DNA from: an uncultured Alphaproteobacteria bacterium
Lineage (GTDB): Bacteria > Pseudomonadota > Alphaproteobacteria > Caulobacterales > Caulobacteraceae
Assembly (NCBI GenBank): GCA_903822175.1
Contig: CAIJOB010000042.1
Coordinates: 186,001-250,000 of the forward strand
Reading direction: 5' to 3'
Length of the DNA stretch: 64,000 bases
Every line of letters starts with the position of its first letter. The stretch's first letter is position 1. The position numbers and the translations under genes were made by a program. Shown here one piece after another: positions 58,035 through 64,000 of this stretch. The notes beneath the pieces are model-generated. The model was given only the letters and a program-made list of their open reading frames with translations. It was not told where the DNA came from and did no database searches.

Positions 58035-58193
58035 ATGAAGGCCCAATTGATTGAAGCCGAGGACGGCGAACAGATCGTCGTCTTTCCTGCTGGCTTCGAG
58101 ATAGACGCCGACGACGTACAGCTGACCAAGGACGGTGACCGCGTGATCATCGCCCCGCTGCAAGCTGACGCCTCGACAGACTTGGAAAGCTAG
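58035..58193 (+). CDS. AbrB/VapB-like small protein in the suc operon
   Basis: A 52-residue frame starts at the ATG at 58035, with GAGGAG eight bases upstream, and ends one base before the lpd ATG. Its core reads QIVVFPAGFEIDADDVQL and KDGDRVIIAPLQ. This matches the swapped-hairpin AbrB/SpoVT fold of VapB and MazE antitoxins, in which P..F/D..V and GDRVI..PL are typical. No VapC-like PIN-domain toxin lies downstream; lpd follows directly. It may be a solitary DNA-binding protein that controls its own operon, or a remnant antitoxin. The family match is from pattern recognition and needs a profile search. Confidence 0.65.
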   Translation: MKAQLIEAEDGEQIVVFPAGFEIDADDVQLTKDGDRVIIAPLQADASTDLES

Positions 58194-58194
58194 C

Positions 58195-59604
58195 ATGGCT
58201 CAGTACGACGTCATCATCATCGGCGGCGGCCCCGGGGGCTACAACGCCGCGATCCGCGCGGGCCAGCTGGGGCTGAAGGTCGCCTGCGTCGATAAGGGGA
58301 TTGATGGCGGCTCGACGCTGGGCGGCACCTGCCTGAACGTCGGCTGCATGCCGTCCAAGGCCCTGCTGCACGCGTCGGAGATGTACGACGCCGCGGCCAA
58401 CCATTTCAGCGAGCTCGGCATCGAGGTGACGCCGAAGCTGAACCTCACCCAGATGATGGCCCAGAAGGCGACCTCGGTCGGCCAGCTGACCAAGGGCATC
58501 GAGTTCCTGTTCAAGAAGAACAAGGTCGAGTGGCTGCGCGGGACCGGCAAGATCGCTGGGCCAGGCAAGGTCGAGGTGACGGGCCCCGACGGCGCGGTCA
58601 CAGCCCACGAGGCCAAGAACATCGTCATCGCCACCGGCTCCCTGCCGTCCGGCCTGCCGGGCGTCGCGGTCGATCAGGGCCGGATCGTCGATTCCACCGG
58701 CGCGCTGTCGCTGCCGGAGGTTCCCAAGAGTCTGGTGGTGATCGGCGCCGGGATCATCGGCCTGGAGCTGGGCTCGGTCTGGCGTCGGTTGGGCGCCCAG
58801 GTGACGGTGATCGAGTTCCTCGACCGCATCACGCCCGGGATGGACGCCGAGGTCGCCAAGACCTTCCAGCGCTCGCTGACCAAGCAGGGCATGGTCTTCA
58901 AGCTCTCCAGCAAGGTCACCGGGGCAAAGGCCTCGAAGAAAGGCGTCAGCGTCACCGTCGAGCCGGTGGCCGGCGGCGCCGCCGAGACCATCGAAGCCGA
59001 CTACGTCCTGCTGGCCATCGGGCGGAAGCCCTACACCGAGGGGCTGGGCCTGGAGAGCGTCGGGATCACGCCCGACAAGCGCGGCTTCATCGAGACCGAC
59101 CACTGGAAGACCTCGGCGCCCGGCGTCTGGGCGATCGGCGACGTAACGCTGGGCCCGATGCTGGCGCACAAGGCCGAGGAAGAGGCGGTCGCCTGCATCG
59201 AGACCATCGCCGGCAAGGCGGGCCATGTGAACTACGGGATCATTCCAAGCGTGGTCTACACCTCTCCCGAGGTCGCCTGGGTCGGCAAGACCGAGGAGGA
59301 GCTGAAGGCCGAAGGCCGCACCTACAAGGCCGGCAAGTTCCCCTTCACCGCCAACAGCCGCGCCAAGATCAACCACGAGACCGAGGGCTTCGTAAAAGTC
59401 CTCGCCGACGCCGTCACCGACGAGGTGCTGGGCGCCCACCTGATCGGGCCGTCCGTGTCCGAGATGATTGGCGAATACTGCGTCGCCATGGAGTTCCGCG
59501 CGGCCAGCGAGGACGTCGCCCGCACCTGCCACCCGCACCCCACCCGCTCCGAGGCCCTGAAGCAGGCCGCCATGGGCGTCGAGGGGTGGACCATGCAGGC
59601 CTGA
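58195..59604 (+). CDS. lpd: Dihydrolipoyl dehydrogenase (E3)
   Basis: The 469-residue flavoenzyme reoxidises the lipoyl arm of SucB with NAD. It has the FAD motif IIIGGGPGGYNAAI, the redox disulfide GGTCLNVGCMPSKALL (Cys46, Cys51), the NAD motif VVIGAGIIGLELGSV, the second FAD motif TSAPGVWAIGDVT, and the C-terminal HPHPTRSEALKQAA with the active-site His/Glu pair from the other subunit. The ATG is 1 base after the small AbrB-like gene's stop, so translation is probably coupled. A GNAT gene begins 8 bases after its stop. Confidence 0.97.
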   Translation: MAQYDVIIIGGGPGGYNAAIRAGQLGLKVACVDKGIDGGSTLGGTCLNVGCMPSKALLHASEMYDAAANHFSELGIEVTPKLNLTQMMAQKATSVGQLTKGIEFLFKKNKVEWLRGTGKIAGPGKVEVTGPDGAVTAHEAKNIVIATGSLPSGLPGVAVDQGRIVDSTGALSLPEVPKSLVVIGAGIIGLELGSVWRRLGAQVTVIEFLDRITPGMDAEVAKTFQRSLTKQGMVFKLSSKVTGAKASKKGVSVTVEPVAGGAAETIEADYVLLAIGRKPYTEGLGLESVGITPDKRGFIETDHWKTSAPGVWAIGDVTLGPMLAHKAEEEAVACIETIAGKAGHVNYGIIPSVVYTSPEVAWVGKTEEELKAEGRTYKAGKFPFTANSRAKINHETEGFVKVLADAVTDEVLGAHLIGPSVSEMIGEYCVAMEFRAASEDVARTCHPHPTRSEALKQAAMGVEGWTMQA

Positions 59605-59612
59605 TCCGACCC

Positions 59613-60032
59613 GTGGAGATCCGCCGCGCCAGGTCCGACGAACTCGGCGCCTGCGCGGACCTCTATGTGCGGGTGCTGTCGGAGACCTTCACCTGGCTGC
59701 CGCCCGGGCGGCATCGTCGCGAGGACTTCCTGCGCGCCGCCAAGGAGGAGGAGATCTATGTCGCCATCGAGGCTGGGCGCGTCCTTGGCCTGGCCGCCTT
59801 CTTCCGCCCGCAGAACTTCCTGCACTCGCTCTATGTGGACGCGCGCGGCGTAGGCGTCGGCAAGGCGCTGCTCGACCATGTGGCGGCGCACTGCGAGGGT
59901 CCGCTGTCGCTGAAGGTGCAGGCGCCCAACCTCCGCGCCCAGGCCTTCTACGGCCGCGAGGGCTTCCTCTGCACCGAGCGCGGGCGCGACCCGGGTTCAG
60001 ACATCGACTGGCTGCGGCTGGTGCGGGCTTAA
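59613..60032 (+). CDS. GNAT family N-acetyltransferase
   Basis: The 139-residue product starts with EIRRARSDELGACADLYVR and has the GNAT pattern: VLGLAAFFRPQNFLHSLYVDARGVGVGKALLDHVAAH (acetyl-CoA loop), then LKVQAPNLRAQAFYGREGFL. The acceptor is unknown. The start is a GTG at 59613, 8 bases after the lpd stop, so it may be read from the suc operon transcript. It is unrelated in close sequence to the GNAT at 6742. Confidence 0.83.
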   Translation: MEIRRARSDELGACADLYVRVLSETFTWLPPGRHRREDFLRAAKEEEIYVAIEAGRVLGLAAFFRPQNFLHSLYVDARGVGVGKALLDHVAAHCEGPLSLKVQAPNLRAQAFYGREGFLCTERGRDPGSDIDWLRLVRA

Positions 60033-60113
60033 AGCTGCGAGAGTTAACTTGGCGCCGGGCCGCGACGGTGAGAGTTTCCCGCCCAGTCCGTCGATGAACC
60101 GGAGACCAGCGTC

Positions 60114-60386
60114 ATGATCGCCCTTCTCCTCGCCTCGCAGATCGTAGGCGTCGTCCAGAGCAATCCGAACCTGCAGAGCTTCGCCGCGCCGGCGCCGCCG
60201 CGCAGCTCGGAGATCATCAGGCAACTGCCGCACAGGGCGGCCTGCAAGAACGACCTTGGCCGGCTGGAGGTCTCCTTTGGCCAGCCCATCGCCCTCTATC
60301 GCCAGGGCGACCGGCCGGCAAAGGGCCTGAAGAACTGGGCCGACTATCCCGACGCGGCCATTTGCTCGGTGGACGACGCGAAGTGA
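60114..60386 (+). CDS. Hypothetical small secreted protein
   Basis: The 90-residue product has a weak signal-like N-terminus (MIALLLASQIVGVVQS). A soluble part with QLPHRAACKNDLGRLEVSFGQP, LYRQGDRPAKGLKNWADYPDAAIC follows. Two cysteines could pair. No family is recognised. The ATG at 60114 has GGAG nine bases upstream. A short hairpin follows the stop at 60408-60429. Confidence 0.6.
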   Translation: MIALLLASQIVGVVQSNPNLQSFAAPAPPRSSEIIRQLPHRAACKNDLGRLEVSFGQPIALYRQGDRPAKGLKNWADYPDAAICSVDDAK

Positions 60387-60407
60387 TCCTTGCCCTGTTC
60401 TCCAAGC

Positions 60408-60429
60408 ACTAGGGCCGCCAAGCCCTAGT
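60408..60429 (+). terminator. Possible terminator hairpin after the small secreted protein gene
   Basis: ACTAGGGC (60408-60415) pairs perfectly with GCCCTAGT (60422-60429) around a CGCCAA loop, 22 bases after the stop codon. No T-run follows. It may be a weak terminator or an RNA-end stabiliser. Confidence 0.4.
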
Positions 60430-60494
60430 AACGCCCTTGCTGGCCCCTCCGACAGGCCTCAGGTTCGGGCCAGTGACGGGCGAGGGGATGGCCG

Positions 60495-61061
60495 ATGGAA
60501 CTGGTGCTGGTCCGACATGGGCTGCCGGAGCGGACCGCGCAGACCGACGATCCGCCGCTGACGCCTGAGGGCCACGACCAGGCCCGCCGCGTGGCCGACT
60601 GGCTGGCCCCCGAGAGCTTCGAGGCGATCTATTCCAGCACCATGCGCCGCGCGGTGGAGACGGCGCAGCCCTTCGTGGCGCTGAAGAGCCTCGACCTCAT
60701 CCAGAACGACGGGATCGTCGAGTTCGACCGCGGCACGGGCGCCTACACCCCGATGGAGGTGCTGAAGCGCGAGGACTATGCGGCCTGGAAGCGGATGGCC
60801 GACGGCGAGCACGAGATCGACATCGTCGCCTTCCAGCAGATGGTGGTCGCGGCCCTCGAACAGATCGTCGCCGCGCACTCGGGTGAGAAGGTGGTGGTGT
60901 TCTGCCATGGCGGGGTGGTGAACGTCTGGACGGCCTATGTGCTGGGCATGGCGCCGCGCCTGTTCTTCGAGCCGCGCTACACCAGCGTCCACCGCTACAT
61001 GTGCGCCCGCTCGGGCCAGCGGAACGTGCTGAGCCTCAATGAGACGGCGCATCTGAGATAA
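60495..61061 (+). CDS. Histidine phosphatase family protein
   Basis: The 188-residue protein has the phosphoglycerate mutase-like signature LVLVRHGLPE at residues 3-12, with the nucleophile histidine, then IYSSTMRRAVETAQ, an acid residue near IVEFDRG and the second histidine in VVVFCHGGVVNVW. It would remove phosphate from a small molecule or protein. The substrate is unknown. The ATG at 60495 follows GAGGGGATGGCCG; another in-frame ATG is not close. It is followed 72 bases later by a phosphotransferase gene on the same strand. Confidence 0.87.
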   Translation: MELVLVRHGLPERTAQTDDPPLTPEGHDQARRVADWLAPESFEAIYSSTMRRAVETAQPFVALKSLDLIQNDGIVEFDRGTGAYTPMEVLKREDYAAWKRMADGEHEIDIVAFQQMVVAALEQIVAAHSGEKVVVFCHGGVVNVWTAYVLGMAPRLFFEPRYTSVHRYMCARSGQRNVLSLNETAHLR

Positions 61062-61133
61062 TCCGGGTACGTCAAATAATTCGACAGGCGGCGCGGAAGT
61101 CCTAGGGTTCGAAAAACGAGCTGGGGGGCTGCC

Positions 61134-62243
61134 ATGGACGACCGTGGATTTCCGACCACCATTGAGGCGGTGACGCCGGCCTGGCTGACCCAGGTGCTGC
61201 GCGCCGACGGGTTGCTGGGCGAGGGGACCGTGATCGGCTTTTCCAGCGAACCGCTGGGGGTCGGCGTCGGCTTCATGAGCGCGATGCGGCGGATCACGCT
61301 GCACTGCGAGGGCGCGCCGGAGGGGGCGCCCACGACCCTGATCGCCAAGCTGCCGCCGCTCGATCCCGGGGCGCGCCAGATCGACGAGGCCTTCAATTTC
61401 TATGAGAAGGAGGTCGGCTTCTATCAGCAGATGCGGCCCTCCACGCCGATGCGCGCGCCGCACGCCCATTACAGCGCCTACGACCCCAAGAGCCGCGACT
61501 TCATCCTGCTGCTGGAGGACCTGGCGCCGTCGCAGATCGGCGACCAGGTGCGTGGCCTGTCGTTCGAGGAGGCGGCCATGGCGGTCGACGCCCTGGCGCG
61601 GCTGCACGCCCGCTGGTGGGGCGATCCGAAGCTCGACGAGCTGGACTGGCTGCTGCGCATCAACTCGCCGGAGTTCATGCGGCTGACGGCGATCTATCCG
61701 CAGTGCTGGCCGGCGGTGCTGGAGTTCTTGGGGCCTGGCATGGCGCCGCAGGTGCGTGCGGCCGGCGAGGGGCTGGCCACCCAGATGGCGGCGATGCTGG
61801 ATCAGGCGTGGCTGCGGCCCCGGACCATGGCCCACGGCGACTACCGCGCCGACAACCTGTTCTTCCGCCCCGGCTGTCCCGACGTGCCGTTTGCGGTGGC
61901 CGACTGGCAGATCGTCTTCAAGGGTAACGCGGCCTTCGACCTGGCCTATCTGCTCACCGGCAGCCTGGACGTGGCGGTCCGCCGCCGGCGCGAGCGTGAG
62001 CTTCTGGCGCTCTATCACGCGGGCCTGATGGCCGGCGGGGTGAAGGGCTACAGCCTGGACGACTGCCTCGACGACTACCGGTTCTGGGTGATGCTGGGCT
62101 TCGCCTGGCCGGTGGTGGCGATCGGCACGCTCGACACCGCCAATGAGCGCGGCTTGTTGCTGTTCAAGACCTGGATCGACCGTGCCATGGCGGCGATCGT
62201 CGATTGGGATGCGCAGGAGATGCTGCCGAACCCTCCAGCCTAG
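61134..62243 (+). CDS. Phosphotransferase family protein (APH/ecdysteroid-kinase-like)
   Basis: The 369-residue protein has a protein-kinase-like fold. A GVGFMSAMRRITL glycine-containing loop comes first, then LIAKLPPLDP with the ATP-binding lysine, the hinge FILLLEDLAPSQIG, the catalytic loop MAHGDYRADNLFF (HGD...DN) and VADWQIVFKGNAAFDLAYLL with the metal aspartate. It belongs to the branch similar to aminoglycoside phosphotransferases and CHK/ecdysteroid kinase-like proteins. Related bacterial proteins often occur with acyl-CoA genes. The substrate is not known, and antibiotic resistance is not indicated. The ATG follows GGGGGG. Confidence 0.83.
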   Translation: MDDRGFPTTIEAVTPAWLTQVLRADGLLGEGTVIGFSSEPLGVGVGFMSAMRRITLHCEGAPEGAPTTLIAKLPPLDPGARQIDEAFNFYEKEVGFYQQMRPSTPMRAPHAHYSAYDPKSRDFILLLEDLAPSQIGDQVRGLSFEEAAMAVDALARLHARWWGDPKLDELDWLLRINSPEFMRLTAIYPQCWPAVLEFLGPGMAPQVRAAGEGLATQMAAMLDQAWLRPRTMAHGDYRADNLFFRPGCPDVPFAVADWQIVFKGNAAFDLAYLLTGSLDVAVRRRRERELLALYHAGLMAGGVKGYSLDDCLDDYRFWVMLGFAWPVVAIGTLDTANERGLLLFKTWIDRAMAAIVDWDAQEMLPNPPA

Positions 62244-62245
62244 AT

Positions 62246-63160
62246 CTAGGCGTGGGGATGCGCCTTGGCGTAGGCGCTGAGTAGGGCCGCTGCATCGACC
62301 TGGGTATAGCGCTGGGTGGTCGAGAGCGAGGCGTGGCCCAGCAGCTCCTGGATCGAGCGCAGGTCGGCGCCGGCGCCCAAGAGGTGGGTGGCAAAGCTGT
62401 GGCGCAGGGCGTGCGGCGTGGCGCTGGGCGGCAGGCCCAGGCGCCCTCTCAGGTTCTGCACCGTTGCCTGGACGTGGCGGGGGCTTAGGGGGCCGCCGCG
62501 CTTGGCGCGGAACAGCGGCTCGTCGGGGCCGAGCGCGAAGGGGACTTCAGCGAGATAGGCTTCGGTTGCTTCGCGGACGGCTGGCAGGACCGGGACGATG
62601 CGGGTCTTCGAGCCCTTGCCGAGAATCCGCAGGCTGTCAGGGAAGGGCGCATCGGCGCGTTTCAGCGACAGGGCCTCGGAGATCCGCAGGCCGCAGCCGT
62701 AGAGCAGCGTCAGCACCGCCTCGTCGCGGGCCGCCTCCCAGTCCTCGCGGTCGGGGTCGAGGCCGGGTTCGGCCAGCATGCCGCGGGCCTGATCCTCGCT
62801 GACCGGCCTGGGCGCGCCGGGCTTCACCTTCGGGCCGCGGACAAGCGCGATGGCGGCGTTGGGGGTGTTCAGGCGCCGGTCGAGGAAGCCGTGGAAGCTG
62901 CGGATCGCCGAGAGCGCCTGGCTGAGCGAGCGGGGCGACAGCGGCTTGTCGCCCTGGCGCAGGTGAGCCAGCCACGCGCGCACCTCGCCGGCGGTCATCC
63001 CGCCCAGGTCGGCCAGCGAGATCGCCTCGCCGCGATGCTGTTCGAGAAAGCCGATGTAGCGGCGGGCCGCGAAGCCATAGGCCTCCAGCGTACGCGGCGA
63101 CGACCGGCGTTCGTGGGCCAGGTGCTCCAGCCAGAGCGCCAGAGCTTCGCGGGCTGTCAT
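62246..63160 (-). CDS. xerC: Tyrosine recombinase XerC
   Basis: The 304-residue recombinase has the SAM-like N-terminal domain (LALWLEHLAHERRSSPRTLEAY) and the catalytic domain with LLYGCGLRISEALSL (Arg), KGSKTRIVPVL (Lys), PHALRHSFATHLLGAGADL (His-x-x-Arg), LLGHASLSTTQRYTQVD (His and the nucleophile Tyr). With XerD it resolves chromosome dimers at dif. No attachment site or mobile-element genes are nearby, so it is a housekeeping enzyme. Its start overlaps the stop of the DUF484 gene by one base, a pairing common in proteobacteria. Confidence 0.93.
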   Translation of the reverse strand: MTAREALALWLEHLAHERRSSPRTLEAYGFAARRYIGFLEQHRGEAISLADLGGMTAGEVRAWLAHLRQGDKPLSPRSLSQALSAIRSFHGFLDRRLNTPNAAIALVRGPKVKPGAPRPVSEDQARGMLAEPGLDPDREDWEAARDEAVLTLLYGCGLRISEALSLKRADAPFPDSLRILGKGSKTRIVPVLPAVREATEAYLAEVPFALGPDEPLFRAKRGGPLSPRHVQATVQNLRGRLGLPPSATPHALRHSFATHLLGAGADLRSIQELLGHASLSTTQRYTQVDAAALLSAYAKAHPHA

Positions 63161-63861
63161 CAGAGGATCGGCCAGCGCTCGGCGGTGCGCTCGACCACGC
63201 GGGCGAGGAAGGCGACCAGTTCGGCGCCCATATCCTCGGTGAAGCCTTCCGGGTCGGCCGAGCCGAAGGCCAGAAGGCCCTGGCGCGACGGCTCCCAGAT
63301 CGCCATCCGGACCATGGCCATCGATGCGACTGACTCGGCGCGGTCGCCGAACAGCCCAAGCGCGGTCGGCGCAAAGCCCATGCGGGCCAGCTGCTGCGAG
63401 CCGCCCAGGATCATGTCCACCTGGCTTTCGACCAGCATCTTCCAGCCGGCCGGCGGCAGGCCCTCGGTCTCCAGCGCGATGACGCCGGCGGCCAGGCCGA
63501 AGCGCTGCTGCGCGAGTTCGTCGACGCGCCGCGCCAGGTCGGAGTGGTTGCGGGCGTCCAAGAGGTCGACGACCGCGCCGTGGGTCTGGGACTGGGCGGC
63601 GAAATTGGCCTGGGCGGTGTCTTCCAGATACTGCCGCTGGCTGGCTTCCTGCTGATGGGCGGCGTGGATGCGGGCCATGGCGGCCGGCGCGAAGTCCACG
63701 ACATTGCCGCCCACGACCTTCAGGCCAAGCTCACCCAACAGGCCGTCATCGCCGGTGAGGAATTCCGGATTGTCTGAGAGGAAGCGCCGCACCTCCCCAG
63801 GTTCAAGGCGGGGCGCTAGCTCAAGACGGGCTTCCAGAAGATCGCCCTGCGTCCCGTCCAT
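63160..63861 (-). CDS. DUF484 family protein
   Basis: The 233-residue product matches DUF484 (a GAF-like domain): EPGEVRRFLSDNPEFL near the N-terminus, a helical coil region (QEASQRQYLEDTAQANFAAQS) and the C-terminal GLLAFGSADPEGFTEDMG with FLARVVER. The function is unknown, but the family commonly lies beside xerC, as here. I set the start at the ATG at 63861; the frame is open back to 63909 and would then overlap the transaldolase gene upstream. Its stop overlaps the xerC start by one base, so they are probably co-transcribed. Confidence 0.88.
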   Translation of the reverse strand: MDGTQGDLLEARLELAPRLEPGEVRRFLSDNPEFLTGDDGLLGELGLKVVGGNVVDFAPAAMARIHAAHQQEASQRQYLEDTAQANFAAQSQTHGAVVDLLDARNHSDLARRVDELAQQRFGLAAGVIALETEGLPPAGWKMLVESQVDMILGGSQQLARMGFAPTALGLFGDRAESVASMAMVRMAIWEPSRQGLLAFGSADPEGFTEDMGAELVAFLARVVERTAERWPIL

Positions 63862-63878
63862 GCCGCGCCCCAAATCAG

Positions 63879-64000
63879 CTACAAAATGGACTGACCCGTC
63901 TTGGCCCAATCCTTCATGAACTGATCAAGGCCCCGTTCGGTTAACGGGTGCTTGAAGAGGGCGTTGAACACGTCGGGCGGGATGGTCGCGCAGTCGGCGC
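63879..64000 (-). CDS. tal: Transaldolase, C-terminal fragment
   Basis: The final 122 bases encode the last 40 residues of a minus-strand gene ending in a TAG at 63879. The visible sequence [20 protein letters not shown] followed by [19 protein letters not shown] matches the C-terminus of transaldolase/fructose-6-phosphate aldolase family proteins (TalC/MipB type). The enzyme moves three-carbon units in the pentose phosphate pathway. The start is outside the window. The DUF484 and xerC genes follow 17 bases downstream on the same strand, so one transcript is likely. Confidence 0.85.
   Translation of the reverse strand, partial: ADCATIPPDVFNALFKHPLTERGLDQFMKDWAKTGQSIL

Noticed and set aside
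58035..58193. A complete VapBC toxin-antitoxin module between sucB and lpd
   Set aside because: Only an antitoxin-like frame exists, and no PIN-domain toxin frame fits in the 1-base gap before lpd.
62246..63160. xerC as an integrase marking a mobile element
   Set aside because: The protein is a normal housekeeping XerC, overlaps a DUF484 gene in a common arrangement, and no attachment repeats or cargo genes are present.

Overview
The window comes from a GC-rich alphaproteobacterium, most likely Caulobacteraceae (Phenylobacterium or Caulobacter-like). The reasons are the very high G+C, the dense gene packing with many GTG/TTG starts, a class I lysyl-tRNA synthetase, the sucC-sucD-sucA-sucB-lpd operon, recF close to gyrB, spinster-type MFS and PEP-CTERM proteins, and Caulobacterales-like palindromic intergenic repeats. 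The genus assignment is inference. I see no tRNA, rRNA, CRISPR array, insertion sequence or prophage.

Layout. 1-7.6 kb: the end of a TPR protein, an SDR dehydrogenase, rfbC and a divergent glycosyltransferase, a PEP-CTERM protein, argE, an MFS transporter, a GNAT and a Nudix hydrolase. 7.6-12.4 kb: an FKBP lipoprotein, threonine ammonia-lyase, a CatB-like acetyltransferase, mannose-1-phosphate guanylyltransferase, a GFA protein and a GmhB-like phosphatase. 12.4-15.2 kb: an ATP-dependent DNA ligase and its partner exonuclease, separated by a long palindromic repeat. 15.2-20 kb: two coupled thioesterases, a dihaem cytochrome c lipoprotein, an orphan PhnD-like lipoprotein and lysK. 20-23.2 kb: a lower-GC hypothetical gene and a large zinc metalloprotease. 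23.3-26.1 kb: a MerR regulator, an acyl-CoA dehydrogenase and an OsmC protein. 26.1-28.8 kb: dcm-type methyltransferase, cysK and vsr on the minus strand. 28.9-34.9 kb: a lipoprotein, a 42-residue peptide gene, an N-acyl-D-amino-acid deacylase, a BLUF photoreceptor, recQ, a periplasmic coiled-coil protein and a second PEP-CTERM protein.

35-39.9 kb: gyrB, a membrane protein, recF and a lipoprotein. 39.9-45.9 kb: a PEP mutase/isocitrate lyase-like enzyme, an FkbM methyltransferase, polA, a YciI protein and a DUF1206 membrane protein. 45.9-51.3 kb: an odd LytTR/AMP-binding fusion, and a three-module GH18-like/CE4/GT2 exopolysaccharide protein. 51.3-59.6 kb: a repeat, then the suc operon (succinyl-CoA ligase and the complete 2-oxoglutarate dehydrogenase complex) with a 52-residue AbrB/VapB-like gene between sucB and lpd. 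59.6-64 kb: a GNAT, a small secreted protein, a histidine phosphatase, a phosphotransferase, xerC, a DUF484 protein and the 3' end of a transaldolase gene.

Functional themes are TCA-cycle energy metabolism (suc genes, lpd), DNA replication and repair (gyrB, recF, polA, recQ, ligase/exonuclease, vsr, xerC) and surface polysaccharide (rfbC, glycosyltransferases, manC, gmhB-like, FkbM, GH18/CE4/GT2). The most unusual points are the LytTR/AMP-binding chimera, the antitoxin-like gene inside the suc operon, cysK between a cytosine methyltransferase and vsr, and the BLUF-recQ pair.
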